Assembly (NCBI GenBank): GCA_947168515.1
Contig: CAMVMF010000007.1
Location: 1 to 64,000, forward strand
Length of the DNA: 64,000 bases
Direction of reading: 5' to 3'
Origin: an uncultured Bacteroidales bacterium
GTDB lineage: Bacteria; Bacteroidota; Bacteroidia; Bacteroidales; P3
Shown: positions 1 to 9,031 of the stretch, in pieces
How the letters are laid out: each line of letters starts with the position of its first letter
How positions within the stretch are numbered: position 1 is the first letter of the stretch
Position numbers and translations under genes: made by a program
The notes under the pieces: model-generated
Told to the model about the DNA's origin: nothing
Seen by the model: the letters and a program-made list of their open reading frames with translations, nothing else
Database searches by the model: none

Positions 1-415
1 TCATGGGGCTGTCGGCCTCGGTGAAGGCGTTGGCCTTGTACTGGATGCAGAGCATAGTAAGATTCTCGCTACCGGTATTCTTCAACGCACGGCGGCCGTC
101 GGGGCTGACACGTACGATGGTGCCCTCGCTGACAGGGAACTGTTCGCCGTCGACCTGATAGGTCCCTTGACCGCGAAGGATGAAGTAAAGTTCCTCGTGG
201 GTCTTGTGGGTGTGGAGGAAACCGCTGTCCTGGCCTGGCACTAGGGTTTGGAAGGAAAACTCGCTGCCGGTTGCGCCAACGGCTTGGCCAGCAAACACTT
301 TACCTTTGATAACGTTGGGACCCATGGGGAGTTCATGCTCGATAATTTGGTCGATAGTACCGACACTGACGGCGGCGTAGTTCTTGCCGCTCTTGATATT
401 TTCAATTGTTCTCAT
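1..415 (-). CDS. Cupin domain protein (3' end cut by window edge)
   Basis: This reading frame is absent from the ORF track because its stop lies outside the window. It starts at the ATG ending at 415 (MRTIENIKSGKNYAAV) and stays open to base 1. Around residues 60-85 it has the cupin motif 1 pattern, with HTHKTHEE as the metal-binding H-x-H-x3-E, then a glycine turn and a second strand set ending RVSPDGRRALKN. Small single-domain cupins of this type bind a metal in a beta-barrel, but the substrate cannot be told from sequence. A TATCTTTG promoter element lies just upstream at 441-448. The cupin fold is secure; the function is unknown. Confidence 0.85.
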   Translation of the reverse strand, partial: MRTIENIKSGKNYAAVSVGTIDQIIEHELPMGPNVIKGKVFAGQAVGATGSEFSFQTLVPGQDSGFLHTHKTHEELYFILRGQGTYQVDGEQFPVSEGTIVRVSPDGRRALKNTGSENLTMLCIQYKANAFTEADSPM

Positions 416-440
416 TGTTGTGTTGTTTTAAATTCTGGTG

Positions 441-448
441 CAAAGATA
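441..448 (-). promoter_or_regulatory. -7 promoter element of the cupin gene
   Basis: On the minus strand this reads TATCTTTG, the Bacteroidota -7 consensus (TAnnTTTG), 25 bp before the cupin ATG. The same box recurs before many genes in this window. Confidence 0.7.
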
Positions 449-645
449 CGCCTTTTTTTCTATATTGAAACCTGCTTTCAGAAGGGTGATGTACGCACCA
501 AAAGGTAAGTAACAGTGATTTTGGACGGTTTGGGAGAAGAAGATTTGTATATTTTTAACCATCACCTATTTGAACTGCGGCTGTCAAAAAGGGCAGTTGT
601 GGACGTGGCTGGAGAAGTTTTTTATGTTATGTCATTTTTTCTTTG

Positions 646-828
646 TACTTTTGCAGCCGATTTGGTCACCCTGTAGGTGTTAAAAGGGAACGCCGTGGAA
701 GTCGGCGACAGTCCCGCTGCTGTAACTCTCGGAAGCGAGGTCCGCATGAAAGTAAAAGCCACTTTGGCGCGCCATAGTGCCAGGGGAAGGCCCGGACCCG
801 TGAGACAAGTCAGAAGACCTGCCAAACC
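646..828 (+). promoter_or_regulatory. Promoter plus cobalamin (B12) riboswitch
   Basis: A -7 box TACTTTTG sits at 646-653. From about 664 to 825 the RNA has the signature segments of a cobalamin riboswitch: GGTGTTAAAAGGGAA near the 5' side, the B12 box region GCCGTGGAAGTCGGCGACAG, CCCGCTGCTGTAA, and the 3' segment GGAAGGCCCGG...GTCAGAAGACCTGCC. It precedes a TonB receptor gene by about 40 bp. By family knowledge, adenosyl- or hydroxocobalamin binding would shut off expression of the downstream uptake genes. ORFs called across this stretch (622-877) are shadows. The remaining bases between 449 and 645 show nothing I can name. Confidence 0.93.
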
Positions 829-867
829 ACTTATTTTCAGACCCTCGAGGATAGGGAGTAAAAATAT

Positions 868-2928
868 ATGACATCAAAAAGGATATTAGTTCTTATTATT
901 TTATTAGTTGCGCTGCTGCCCTCTCTGCTGGCGCAAGACACCAACCGCAGGCCTGTCGTCCTGCCCGAGGTGAGCATCATCACGCTCAACGTCAAACCCG
1001 AAAAGCTCCACGTCCAAACTCCCACACAAGTCATTTCCACCGCCGAATTGGTACAACTTGGCAGCACCCTGCTCAGCGATGCCGCACGGCGGCTGGTGGG
1101 TGTCACTCTCAAGGACTATGGGGGCGTTGGCGGCATCAAGACAGTCTCCTCTCGTGGCCTAGGTAGCCAGTTCAGCACCCTCACCATCGACGGTGTCGCC
1201 GTCAACGATTGCCAGAACGGACAGGTAGACCTCAGCCGCTACATGCTGGGCAACAGCAACTACATCTCTTTTGCCAACGGCCAGACCGACAACCTGATGC
1301 AGTCGGCTCGGGCCTTGGCGGCAGGCAGCGTTCTCAACATGGAGACCCGGGAGCCCGAATTTGGATCCCATCCCTACAACCTCAACTTCGGCATGGAGGC
1401 TGGCTCTTTTGGCTACCTCATGCCTTCGGTCTCCTATGAGCAGCAACTTGCGCGTAAGCTCTCGCTTTCATTCTGGGGCAACTACCTGCAGTCTCAAGGC
1501 AACTATCCTTTTACGCTCTATTACACCCACACCCGCACAGACAGCAGCTCTATCGAACACCGCCAAAACTCACAGATGCGCATGGGCACAGCCGACCTCA
1601 ACCTTTTCTACCGAATCGGCAGTCAACAGCGCATCCACATCAAGGCACACTATATGAAAGGCTTCCACGCCCTCCCCGGCCCAGTCATATACTACACCCA
1701 ACGAGGGTCGGAACACAGCGAGGAAGACCTCTTCTTCACGCAAGCACGCTACCGCAAAACCGGACATAACTGGGACTGGCAACTGCTAGGCAAATATCAG
1801 CGCACCACCGATATCTTTGAGGACACCGCCGCCAACAATGACTCCCACCTCATTCACAACGAATATCACCAGCAGGAAGGCTACCTCTCACAGGCACTCC
1901 GCTTCCATGTTGGCGAGAAAGAAAACGGACACGACCCCTTCTCGGTGAGCCTTTCCCTCGACGAGTCGCTCAGCCAGCTTCGTAGCAACCTCGACCACGA
2001 CAACAATGTTCAACGGCAATCCATCCTAGGCGCATTGGCGGCAGAATACCAACCAGCGCGCTCCTCCAAGCTCCATGGATTTCGAATCAATGCCAACATA
2101 TTAGGCACCTGGATTCGCGACCATCAGGACGGCAAAGCGTCCAGTCCTTATGCCAAAATCACCCCATTTGCGGGCCTCTCCTATCGCCTCGGACAATTCA
2201 CCTTACGCTATTTCTTCAAGGAGACCTTTCGCGTGCCCAATTTCAACGAACTCTACTACTACACCATCGGTCGCACGCTCCATCCAGAAAGGGCTCACCA
2301 ACATAACATAGGCGCCAGCTTCAAGAGCCCTGTGATGGAACTCGACGACGACCATATAGCCAACACCAGTGCCACGCTAGACTTCTACGTCAACCATGTC
2401 GACGACAAAATCATTGCCATTCCCATCCAAAACATGTACCTTTGGTCCATGACCAATATGGGCAAAGTGGAAGTCATTGGCCTCGACCTCACCGCCACCG
2501 CCTCCCTGAGCGGCAAATTCGACCTCAACGGCACCCGACGTTACGACCTCATCCTCGACATAGGCTACTCCTACCAATATGCCGTCGACCGCACCACTCC
2601 TGGGGGAAAGAGCTACGGCCACCAAATCCCATACACGCCTCGGCACAGCGGCAACATAGCCTTCACCGCCACTACGCCCTGGGTAGACCTTGGATACAGC
2701 GTAATGCTGGTAGGCGAACGCTACTGCTTCTACCAGAACACCGATGCCAACCGCGTCAAAGGCTATGTCGACAACGGCATCACCCTCACTAGGCAGTTTG
2801 ACATTGCCAAAGGCACTCTCATGGCCAAGGTACAGGTGCTCAACATTTTCAACATACAGTATGAAGTCGTGCGAAGCTATCCTATGATGGGTCGCAACTA
2901 CCGCATCGGACTCATCTGGAAGCTATAA
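868..2928 (+). CDS. btuB: TonB-dependent outer-membrane receptor, BtuB-like vitamin B12 transporter
   Basis: A 686-residue protein with a signal peptide (KRILVLIILLVALLPSLLAQ), a plug domain at about residues 45-170 (including RRLVGVTLKDYGG and SRGLGSQFSTLTIDGVAVN), and a long beta-barrel region with the TonB receptor pattern of alternating aromatic strands (RVPNFNELYYYTIG, YTPRHSGN). Length is typical for the family. It would import a substrate across the outer membrane using TonB energy. The B12 assignment comes from the cobalamin riboswitch directly upstream and the BtuG-like lipoprotein directly downstream (53 bp away), not from the barrel sequence itself. The C-terminus ends KL rather than an aromatic residue, which is slightly unusual for a barrel. 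Confidence 0.9.
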   Translation: MTSKRILVLIILLVALLPSLLAQDTNRRPVVLPEVSIITLNVKPEKLHVQTPTQVISTAELVQLGSTLLSDAARRLVGVTLKDYGGVGGIKTVSSRGLGSQFSTLTIDGVAVNDCQNGQVDLSRYMLGNSNYISFANGQTDNLMQSARALAAGSVLNMETREPEFGSHPYNLNFGMEAGSFGYLMPSVSYEQQLARKLSLSFWGNYLQSQGNYPFTLYYTHTRTDSSSIEHRQNSQMRMGTADLNLFYRIGSQQRIHIKAHYMKGFHALPGPVIYYTQRGSEHSEEDLFFTQARYRKTGHNWDWQLLGKYQRTTDIFEDTAANNDSHLIHNEYHQQEGYLSQALRFHVGEKENGHDPFSVSLSLDESLSQLRSNLDHDNNVQRQSILGALAAEYQPARSSKLHGFRINANILGTWIRDHQDGKASSPYAKITPFAGLSYRLGQFTLRYFFKETFRVPNFNELYYYTIGRTLHPERAHQHNIGASFKSPVMELDDDHIANTSATLDFYVNHVDDKIIAIPIQNMYLWSMTNMGKVEVIGLDLTATASLSGKFDLNGTRRYDLILDIGYSYQYAVDRTTPGGKSYGHQIPYTPRHSGNIAFTATTPWVDLGYSVMLVGERYCFYQNTDANRVKGYVDNGITLTRQFDIAKGTLMAKVQVLNIFNIQYEVVRSYPMMGRNYRIGLIWKL

Positions 2929-2981
2929 AAACAGAAATACACCACAACCCTAAGCAATAACAATCTAAAAATAATATACTT

Positions 2982-4037
2982 ATGAAGAAAAATCTTTTAT
3001 TCCTCGTTGCCGCCATGATGATGGCAATGGTGGGGTGCGAACCCGACGACCCTGACACCCCTGCCAATACAAACACCGACACTAAATGCGCCTATGTACT
3101 CAATGAAGGTCTCTGGGGAGCCAACAACGCCAGCCTCTCCCTCATCACTAAGGATGGCATCACCAATGACTGGTTTGCACAAATCAACGGACGCGGACTA
3201 GGCGACCTTGGCCAAGACCTCATCCATTATGGTTCAAAACTCTACATAATTGTTCATTCCTCCAGCACCATCGAATGCGTTGACCACACCACCGGCATGT
3301 GCATCAAACAAATCAACCTCGAAAACCGCAAACCACGCTATGCCGTGACACACGAGGGCAAAATCTATGTCTCTTGCTATGACAAAAGCGTAGTGCGCAT
3401 CGATACCACTTCGCTAGCAATCGAAGCCACCTGTCGACTCAGCGGCCTACAGCCCGAACAGCTTTGCATCGTGGGTGAAAACATCTATGTCTGCAACACC
3501 TGGCAGCAGGTGGACGGAGGCCAGACCATCTACGACAGCACCATCAGCATCATCTCGTTAGACAACTTTGAAGAGACCGGCAAAATCACCGTCGGTCTGA
3601 ACCCCAACAGAATCAAGGCCCTCGACGACCATCGTTTCATCGTGGCCTGCAACGGCGACTACGGCAGCCATCCGGCTAGCACCTTAGTGGTTGATATAAG
3701 CAATGGCAGCCAGACCGAATTGGAAATTGCTGCCACCAACTTCGACATTTGCGATGACACCATATACCTATATAGCACCAGTTACGATGCCAACTGGAAC
3801 ACCACGACCAGCTTCTATAAAGTCGACGCCAAAACCCTTGCAAAGAACGAGATATTAAAAGACCAGCGCACCGTTTTGAGCAATGCCTACAGCATCAACG
3901 TCGACCCCGAAACAAAAAATATCTATATCTGCAACAGCGTCTACGGGGTCAACAGCGATGTCTTTGTCTTCTCTCCCGAAGGCACCCTTCTGAACCAATA
4001 CGAGGCGGGTACCCTCGCCAACAAGGTAGTCTTCTAA
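2982..4037 (+). CDS. btuG: BtuG-like surface beta-propeller lipoprotein
   Basis: A 351-residue lipoprotein: signal peptide with lipobox MVGC (Cys19) followed by EPDDPD, an acidic stretch of the kind linked to surface export of Bacteroidota lipoproteins. The mature part is a repeated-blade YncE/DUF5074-like propeller (for example KIYVSCYDKSVVRIDTTSL and ENIYVCNTW). In Bacteroides, BtuG proteins are surface lipoproteins of this fold that bind B12 very tightly and hand it to BtuB. Position directly after btuB under one riboswitch supports the same role here. Which residues would touch cobalamin cannot be read off. It could instead be a generic propeller lipoprotein. Confidence 0.8.
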   Translation: MKKNLLFLVAAMMMAMVGCEPDDPDTPANTNTDTKCAYVLNEGLWGANNASLSLITKDGITNDWFAQINGRGLGDLGQDLIHYGSKLYIIVHSSSTIECVDHTTGMCIKQINLENRKPRYAVTHEGKIYVSCYDKSVVRIDTTSLAIEATCRLSGLQPEQLCIVGENIYVCNTWQQVDGGQTIYDSTISIISLDNFEETGKITVGLNPNRIKALDDHRFIVACNGDYGSHPASTLVVDISNGSQTELEIAATNFDICDDTIYLYSTSYDANWNTTTSFYKVDAKTLAKNEILKDQRTVLSNAYSINVDPETKNIYICNSVYGVNSDVFVFSPEGTLLNQYEAGTLANKVVF

Positions 4038-4417
4038 TCTTTACACACAGCAACATAGAGCATCCTCTAATGGCAAATGCCTCCAACGGTAGGGACGGGG
4101 GGGGCAGATGCAACATAGAGAGCCTATCAAAGACAATTTTGCACAATAGCCCCGCATTATGGCGGGGCTATTGTTTATGGAACAGATTACTATCTATCAG
4201 GGGCAACTAAAAATACCAAAACACAAGAAATCCAAGGATGGCATCGCGAGAAACTGGTTTTCACCTACTTTTTATTGAGGACAACACATTTTTATTTTCC
4301 TAACACTTTCTTTGTAATTTAAAAAAAAGTTGTATTTTTGCATATTCAAACTATGCCATACGGCATGATTTGAAAAAGAGAAATTATTAATATTTCGCAA
4401 ACAATAATATATTATAA
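4038..4417. other. Intergenic region with terminator, short repeat and promoter
   Basis: This 380-bp stretch holds the btuBG terminator (4144-4174), an 11-bp direct repeat GCAACATAGAG at 4050-4060 and 4110-4120 (exactly 60 bp apart), a run of G residues near 4100, and a -7 promoter box TATTTTTG at 4333-4340 for the barrel genes. I see no gene. Confidence 0.6.
4144..4174 (+). terminator. Rho-independent terminator after btuB-btuG
   Basis: A perfect 13-bp stem (ACAATAGCCCCGC / GCGGGGCTATTGT) with a 5-base loop. The stem is nearly symmetric, but the U-rich side (TATTGTTT) fits termination of the upstream B12 operon. Confidence 0.8.
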
Positions 4418-5257
4418 ATGAAAAAGATAGTCCTCACCTTCGTTCTGGCCGCTTTCACTTTCGCAGCTAACGCACAGCTCGTTATTAGTGCCAATATCGG
4501 CGGCAGCATGACCTCTGGCAACACCCACACCAACACTCATGTCACCGTCGTAACCGACTCGACGGCCTCTTTCGACACTCCATTGGAGAATACCCTCGCT
4601 TATAATGCCGGAATCAAAATCGGCTACAAATTCTCCCAAAAGTTTCAGGTAGGCATCTCGGGATGCTATAGTTCTTCCACCAGCGAAAATCAGCCCCTCG
4701 ACGGCTCCATCGTCCCCATGATTGCTAACAGCATCAATACATTCATCACTACAGGAACGATGAGTACAAAAACCTCAGCCTTTACCGTAGCGCCCTATTT
4801 CCGTTACGACTTCCTACAGGCCGGTGATGTCGCACTCTTCGTCGAGCTGAGTGGTTTCTACACACGTACGATGCCTCCTATCATCAATGCCGAGATTCAC
4901 AATATTGGACCTATGGGATTCACCCTAGACACCACTTTCACCGACATAACACGCCCGCTGACATCCACCAGCTTTGGTGTGAACGTGGTGCCCGGCCTCA
5001 GCTGGCAGCTGAGCAAGCATTGTGGCATCGACCTCTACATGGACTTTTTGGCATTGGCCTACTCGGTGACTACCACAACGCGCACCGACATAAACTACAC
5101 CTTCAGGTTTTCCAACCTGACATTGTCATACGAAACCGACATGACCACCTACACCACCAAAGAAACCAAGATGGGTGCTGCCATCACAGGTACCCCACTG
5201 CTCACTCCGCTGGGTGTCAACAACTGGGTTAGAGTAGGCTTTAACTTCACCTTCTAA
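4418..5257 (+). CDS. Outer-membrane beta-barrel protein (first of a tandem pair)
   Basis: A 279-residue protein with a clear signal peptide (KKIVLTFVLAAFTFAANAQ) and a body of alternating polar/hydrophobic strands, ending VRVGFNFTF with the terminal phenylalanine typical of BAM substrates. It is related to the next gene: shared LVISANIGG/FVVSAHLGG start, SFTIAPYLRYE/AFTVAPYFRYD middle, PGLSWQLSKHC/PGMSWQLSPHC and the same C-terminus, so the pair looks like a tandem duplication. It resembles the general outer-membrane barrel family of Bacteroidota (Omp_b-brl/PorT-like). Ligand and role are unknown. A promoter box lies at 4333-4340. Confidence 0.75.
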   Translation: MKKIVLTFVLAAFTFAANAQLVISANIGGSMTSGNTHTNTHVTVVTDSTASFDTPLENTLAYNAGIKIGYKFSQKFQVGISGCYSSSTSENQPLDGSIVPMIANSINTFITTGTMSTKTSAFTVAPYFRYDFLQAGDVALFVELSGFYTRTMPPIINAEIHNIGPMGFTLDTTFTDITRPLTSTSFGVNVVPGLSWQLSKHCGIDLYMDFLALAYSVTTTTRTDINYTFRFSNLTLSYETDMTTYTTKETKMGAAITGTPLLTPLGVNNWVRVGFNFTF

Positions 5258-5270
5258 GTTACAGTAGACC

Positions 5271-6164
5271 ATGAAAAAGTTATTACTCTCATTTGCTTTC
5301 ATAGTGCTGATTGCAACGGCCAACGCGCAGTTTGTTGTCAGTGCCCACCTAGGCGGCAACTACACCACAGGATCCACAACACCCACCCAAACCGAGCACA
5401 GAGGCTATGGTGTGACGGGCAACGATACGATTTATTATTTCGACAATGACACCATCACGATGGCTAATCCCTTAAATGTGACAGCGGGACTGAAGTTTGG
5501 CTACCAGATAGGCCGCCTGCAATTCGGCATCAGCGGCAGCTACAGCTGGGGGCACTACAAGCAAGAAATAACCCCTGCAGACTACTACTCCCACATCAGC
5601 CAATACAGCGACAGTCCTTTCTTCGTAGTCACCCCCAATAGGATACCCGACATCAAGGACTGGACAGGCTGGTACAAATATCAGCAGAGCAGTTTTACCA
5701 TCGCTCCCTATTTGCGTTATGAGCTCATCCAAATGGGCGACGTGGCTTTCTTTCTTGAGCTGAACGGTTACTACTCTCGCACCCTTCAAGCCAAACGTCA
5801 TGACTATGTAGACTTTGAGTGGTGGGAAATGCGCAACACCGTCGACTCCACCTATCACATACCTCAGACATCGACTTCGCTGGGTGTAAAATTAACTCCC
5901 GGCATGAGTTGGCAACTGAGTCCCCACTGCTATGTCGACCTTTATCTCGATGTGCTGGCCTTCTCCTTCGACAGAACCGAACTCTATTCCTCCCACACCT
6001 TTGAAACTTGGGACAGAATTACTAGCCCTAACGTCATTGCCATTCGCACAGAAACCACCGACCTCACCACTATCGACCGAATAGGGTTTGACTTCAATGG
6101 TCTGTCCGGTCTGAGTGTTGCCAACCGCAGTTGGGTAAGGGTAGGATTCAACTACACATTCTAG
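5271..6164 (+). CDS. Outer-membrane beta-barrel protein (second of a tandem pair)
   Basis: A 297-residue paralog of the preceding barrel, 13 bp downstream and surely co-transcribed. Signal peptide KKLLLSFAFIVLIATANAQ, then strand-rich sequence and a C-terminal VRVGFNYTF. The loops between the shared strands differ strongly in length and sequence (for example the segment TPADYYSHISQYSD has no counterpart in the first copy), as expected when exposed loops diverge faster than the barrel. No enzymatic motif is seen. Function unknown. Confidence 0.75.
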   Translation: MKKLLLSFAFIVLIATANAQFVVSAHLGGNYTTGSTTPTQTEHRGYGVTGNDTIYYFDNDTITMANPLNVTAGLKFGYQIGRLQFGISGSYSWGHYKQEITPADYYSHISQYSDSPFFVVTPNRIPDIKDWTGWYKYQQSSFTIAPYLRYELIQMGDVAFFLELNGYYSRTLQAKRHDYVDFEWWEMRNTVDSTYHIPQTSTSLGVKLTPGMSWQLSPHCYVDLYLDVLAFSFDRTELYSSHTFETWDRITSPNVIAIRTETTDLTTIDRIGFDFNGLSGLSVANRSWVRVGFNYTF

Positions 6165-6184
6165 TGCTAATAATGGGTTAGCAA

Positions 6185-7015
6185 GTGGCCGATGCATTGT
6201 TGAGACGACTGCTGCTAGTGTGTCTGTGCCTGAACGCTGCTGTATGCGCCATGGCCCAGCGTCCTGTTGTGGAACGGCTGGGCGACTGGCTGCCCGAAGG
6301 GGTAGAGCTGCACAGCACCATGCAGGGTATGGCATTGTATGGGCGTTATGCCGTCACCCTTCGCGACGGAGGGCAATGTCTGATATTGGATTTGAAAAAA
6401 AATTGTTGTGTGGGCAGCTATTATTTAGACAAAAACACCACCCACTGCAATAATGCCAGTTTCACTTCTAAAGAAACCTACAAGGGTTCGCCTTTCCCAT
6501 TGCTGTATGTTTCCAGTTGCTATGGCGACAAAGCTTGCCTGGTTACTCAGCTAGGCTTCGACACATCGATACTTGTACAAAAAATCTTCTTCGACAGCGA
6601 CCGCTTCCGCATCGCCCAAGATTGGTGCGCCGATGCCGACAATGGCTTTCTCTATGCCTTCGGAGGCAAACGTGGCGGAACCATGTACCTTTTGAAATTC
6701 CTGCTGCCATCAACGGACAAAGCCGAGGTACACCTAACCGAGAGCGACATTCTGGAGACCACCCCCATCAACTGCGTCAGCGTGGCGCAAGGCAGCAAAA
6801 TCAAGGGTGGTTACGCCTACCTGCCCGACGGCAACCGCCCAGGAGGGTACTACCTGCATATCATAGAATTAGGCACTGGCCGCGAGGTACGCACCATCGA
6901 CCTCAACCCCCTTGGCATGGAGCCCGAAGGCATCGACATTCGTGGCCGCTGGATATACGTCAGTTTCCACACACCCAACCCCAAGGACAACTGTATCTAC
7001 CGTTTCCGCCGATAG
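6185..7015 (+). CDS. Secreted beta-propeller-like protein of unknown function
   Basis: The track start is GTG at 6185. A TTG at 6197 would give a more compact signal peptide (LLRRLLLVCLCLNAAVCAMAQ), so the start is uncertain. The mature part is strand-rich with repeated turns of the type QGMALYGRYAVTLRDGG and GFLYAFGGKRGG, and ends in a last blade EPEGIDIRGRWIYVSFH, which suggests a propeller. It follows the two barrels by 20 bp, so it is probably in their operon and may act with them at the cell surface. No catalytic motif is visible, and I do not recognise the family with confidence. Confidence 0.6.
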   Translation: MADALLRRLLLVCLCLNAAVCAMAQRPVVERLGDWLPEGVELHSTMQGMALYGRYAVTLRDGGQCLILDLKKNCCVGSYYLDKNTTHCNNASFTSKETYKGSPFPLLYVSSCYGDKACLVTQLGFDTSILVQKIFFDSDRFRIAQDWCADADNGFLYAFGGKRGGTMYLLKFLLPSTDKAEVHLTESDILETTPINCVSVAQGSKIKGGYAYLPDGNRPGGYYLHIIELGTGREVRTIDLNPLGMEPEGIDIRGRWIYVSFHTPNPKDNCIYRFRR

Positions 7016-7038
7016 CATAATAATTACGCTATATTATT

Positions 7039-7884
7039 ATGAAAAAGCACATTCTTCTCTTCCTACTCATCCTAATGGCCTTGGCCTCTTGTCGCCACAA
7101 TGTGGAAGTGACATGCCCGGAGCTTGCATGGGACACACTCACCCACCTCTACCAACAAGAAGACTATACTGTCCCGGGCATCTCTTACCAGATAAACGTC
7201 GTGCTGCCCAAGGACAGCCTCTGTCCTACCTACACCGCCATACGGCAGCAACTGTTGGACCGCCTCTTCGGCACCTCCATTGCATGGGAGCCCGACAGCC
7301 TTAAACTCGACCTCGCCGATGCCCACAAATGCCTTGCCACCTATCTGAAAGCCAACCAGAAAGCCTTGGACAAGGTTGTGGCTGAGTATGCGCCCGACGG
7401 AGTTGGAGAGGCGCAAATGGCGACCGCGAGCCTATTTTGGGGAAATGAATTGAAACTCAGTCCCGTCATGGTGGACGACACATTCATCACCTTCGCGCTG
7501 TTCTACTACAACTATATTGGTGGTGTGCATGGCATATATGGCACCTATTACCTTACTTTCAACGCCCAGACAGGCGAGCAAGTGCACGACAAAGACTTCT
7601 TCCTTCCGAACACAGAGGAGGCTTTAGACAGCCTGCTGCAGACAGCCCTCATGCACTACTGCGAGCACAACGACGAGGTGGCTCTGAGCTCCAACTACTT
7701 CGAAACCCAATACCTGCATACCAACGACAACTTCCGCCTCACCCCCGACTCAATCTATTACACCTTCAACGTCTACGAGATTGCCTCCTATCCAGTGGGA
7801 TGCCACACATTCGGCTTCTCGGCCCAAGAGGCCAAGCCCTACCTCAACCAACAAAGCATCGTCTATCAATATTGGAAACTATAA
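7039..7884 (+). CDS. DUF3298/DUF4163 (RsiV-like) lipoprotein
   Basis: A 281-residue lipoprotein with lipobox ALASC (Cys18). It matches the DUF4163-DUF3298 pair seen in RsiV-like proteins: an N-terminal part with the ISYQINVVLP strand and a C-terminal part with GGVHGIYGTYYLTFNAQTGEQV followed by a helix (ALDSLLQTALMHY), ending PVGCHTFGFSAQEAKPYL. In Bacillus, RsiV binds lysozyme and acts as an anti-sigma factor. Here there is no cytoplasmic anti-sigma segment and no sigma factor gene nearby, so that role should not be assumed. It is probably a periplasmic or outer-membrane-anchored protein. Confidence 0.75.
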   Translation: MKKHILLFLLILMALASCRHNVEVTCPELAWDTLTHLYQQEDYTVPGISYQINVVLPKDSLCPTYTAIRQQLLDRLFGTSIAWEPDSLKLDLADAHKCLATYLKANQKALDKVVAEYAPDGVGEAQMATASLFWGNELKLSPVMVDDTFITFALFYYNYIGGVHGIYGTYYLTFNAQTGEQVHDKDFFLPNTEEALDSLLQTALMHYCEHNDEVALSSNYFETQYLHTNDNFRLTPDSIYYTFNVYEIASYPVGCHTFGFSAQEAKPYLNQQSIVYQYWKL

Positions 7885-7899
7885 AAATCACATCTATCC

Positions 7900-8430
7900 A
7901 TGTCAAATCAAGTTATTGAAACCATCCAACAACGTCGCAGCTGCCGCACCTTCGACCCCGCCCGTATGCCCTCCGACGAAATCCTTCAGCAGATAGCCGA
8001 GGCCGGCACCTGGGCTCCCACCAGTATGGGTATGCAGAACCCCATCATCCTCGTCGTCACCAATCGCACGTTGCGCGACCGCATAGCCCACGCCAATGCC
8101 TCCGTTATGGGCAAACCCGCCGACTTCGACCCCTTCTATGAAGCCCCCTGCATGATGGTGGTGCTGGTAAAAGAGAGTGCCAACGCGGCCTACGACGGCC
8201 CCATCGTGATGCAGACCCTCATGCTGGCAGCCGAATCGTTGGGTGTCAACAGCTGCTGGATACACCGTGCCAAAGAAGAATTCGAGACCGACGAATTCAA
8301 GCAAATCCTCCACGACCTAGGCATCGAAGGCAACTATATAGGCATCGGCCACGTGGCCCTCGGCTACAGCTCTCAGCCCCTCCCCCAGCCGAAACCCCGC
8401 AAAAGCGACTATATTGTCTGGGCCAAATGA
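7900..8430 (+). CDS. Nitroreductase family protein
   Basis: A 176-residue flavoprotein of the nitroreductase fold, 15 bp after the DUF3298 gene. The FMN phosphate-binding RRSCRTFDP is at residues 11-19, GTWAPTSMGMQNP is the second conserved segment, and the C-terminal part carries the SLGVNSCWIHR helix and GHVALGYSSQPLPQPKPR. Such enzymes reduce nitro groups, quinones or other acceptors with NAD(P)H, usually as dimers. The physiological substrate is not predictable. Confidence 0.88.
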   Translation: MSNQVIETIQQRRSCRTFDPARMPSDEILQQIAEAGTWAPTSMGMQNPIILVVTNRTLRDRIAHANASVMGKPADFDPFYEAPCMMVVLVKESANAAYDGPIVMQTLMLAAESLGVNSCWIHRAKEEFETDEFKQILHDLGIEGNYIGIGHVALGYSSQPLPQPKPRKSDYIVWAK

Positions 8431-8581
8431 CAATAGGACCAAGCAAAGAATGTGAATTAACAATCGTCATCATACGGAAGGCCAAAACAACACAAACAAC
8501 ACCTTTTCTGCTGAGATGTGACAAGGCAAGAATATCAATGCCCCTAACAAACTAGATATAACACCAATGCATACAGAAGGG

Positions 8582-8935
8582 ATGGACTCACACACAATAG
8601 ATGACTTGATTGGTGATATTCACCAGATAGACTTATCTTACACATTGGAAGAAAACGTTTATTTGGTTTTGGTGTGCACTGGATATTTGGACGGCAGCCC
8701 TGAAATACAAAAGGCTCTACTGGACAAGATGGAAGGATATTTGAATCATATCTTAAGCGATTGGTTCAAACGAGAATATGCGGGTTTGAATCCCATTTTG
8801 GTCATTTGTTTTGACGAGAAGCCCCATCAACTGATTTTACAATTACTGTCTAAGTGCATCCCATGGGTGGAAGGGTATGGAGTAGAACTAAAATTCAAAC
8901 TGAAAGACAATTATTTTAATATAACAACGTTTTAG
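8582..8935 (+). CDS. Small acidic protein of unknown function
   Basis: The track starts at 8567; the second ATG (8582, MDSHTIDDLIGDIHQ) is an equally good start, giving 117 residues. It shows an alpha/beta pattern: ENVYLVLVCTGYLD, a helix (KALLDKMEGYLNHIL), then LNPILVICFDEKPHQLI and a last strand VELKFKLKDN. There is no signal peptide, membrane segment or catalytic motif. Its shape is reminiscent of small DUF6572/immunity-type proteins, but I cannot confirm this. The gene is more AT-rich than its neighbours and isolated by about 100 bp on each side, so it may be a recent acquisition. Confidence 0.5.
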   Translation: MDSHTIDDLIGDIHQIDLSYTLEENVYLVLVCTGYLDGSPEIQKALLDKMEGYLNHILSDWFKREYAGLNPILVICFDEKPHQLILQLLSKCIPWVEGYGVELKFKLKDNYFNITTF

Positions 8936-9031
8936 ATAAGCCGAATGCAGAGGGCCATTCACGCAGACTATGCATCCAGCTGAGGCGCAAAAACGACTGT
9001 TTTGATGGAACGAACCTAAAATAGAAAAAAT

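Noticed and set aside
4090-4110. G-run as a possible quadruplex
   Set aside because: A single run of G without the four spaced tracts needed.
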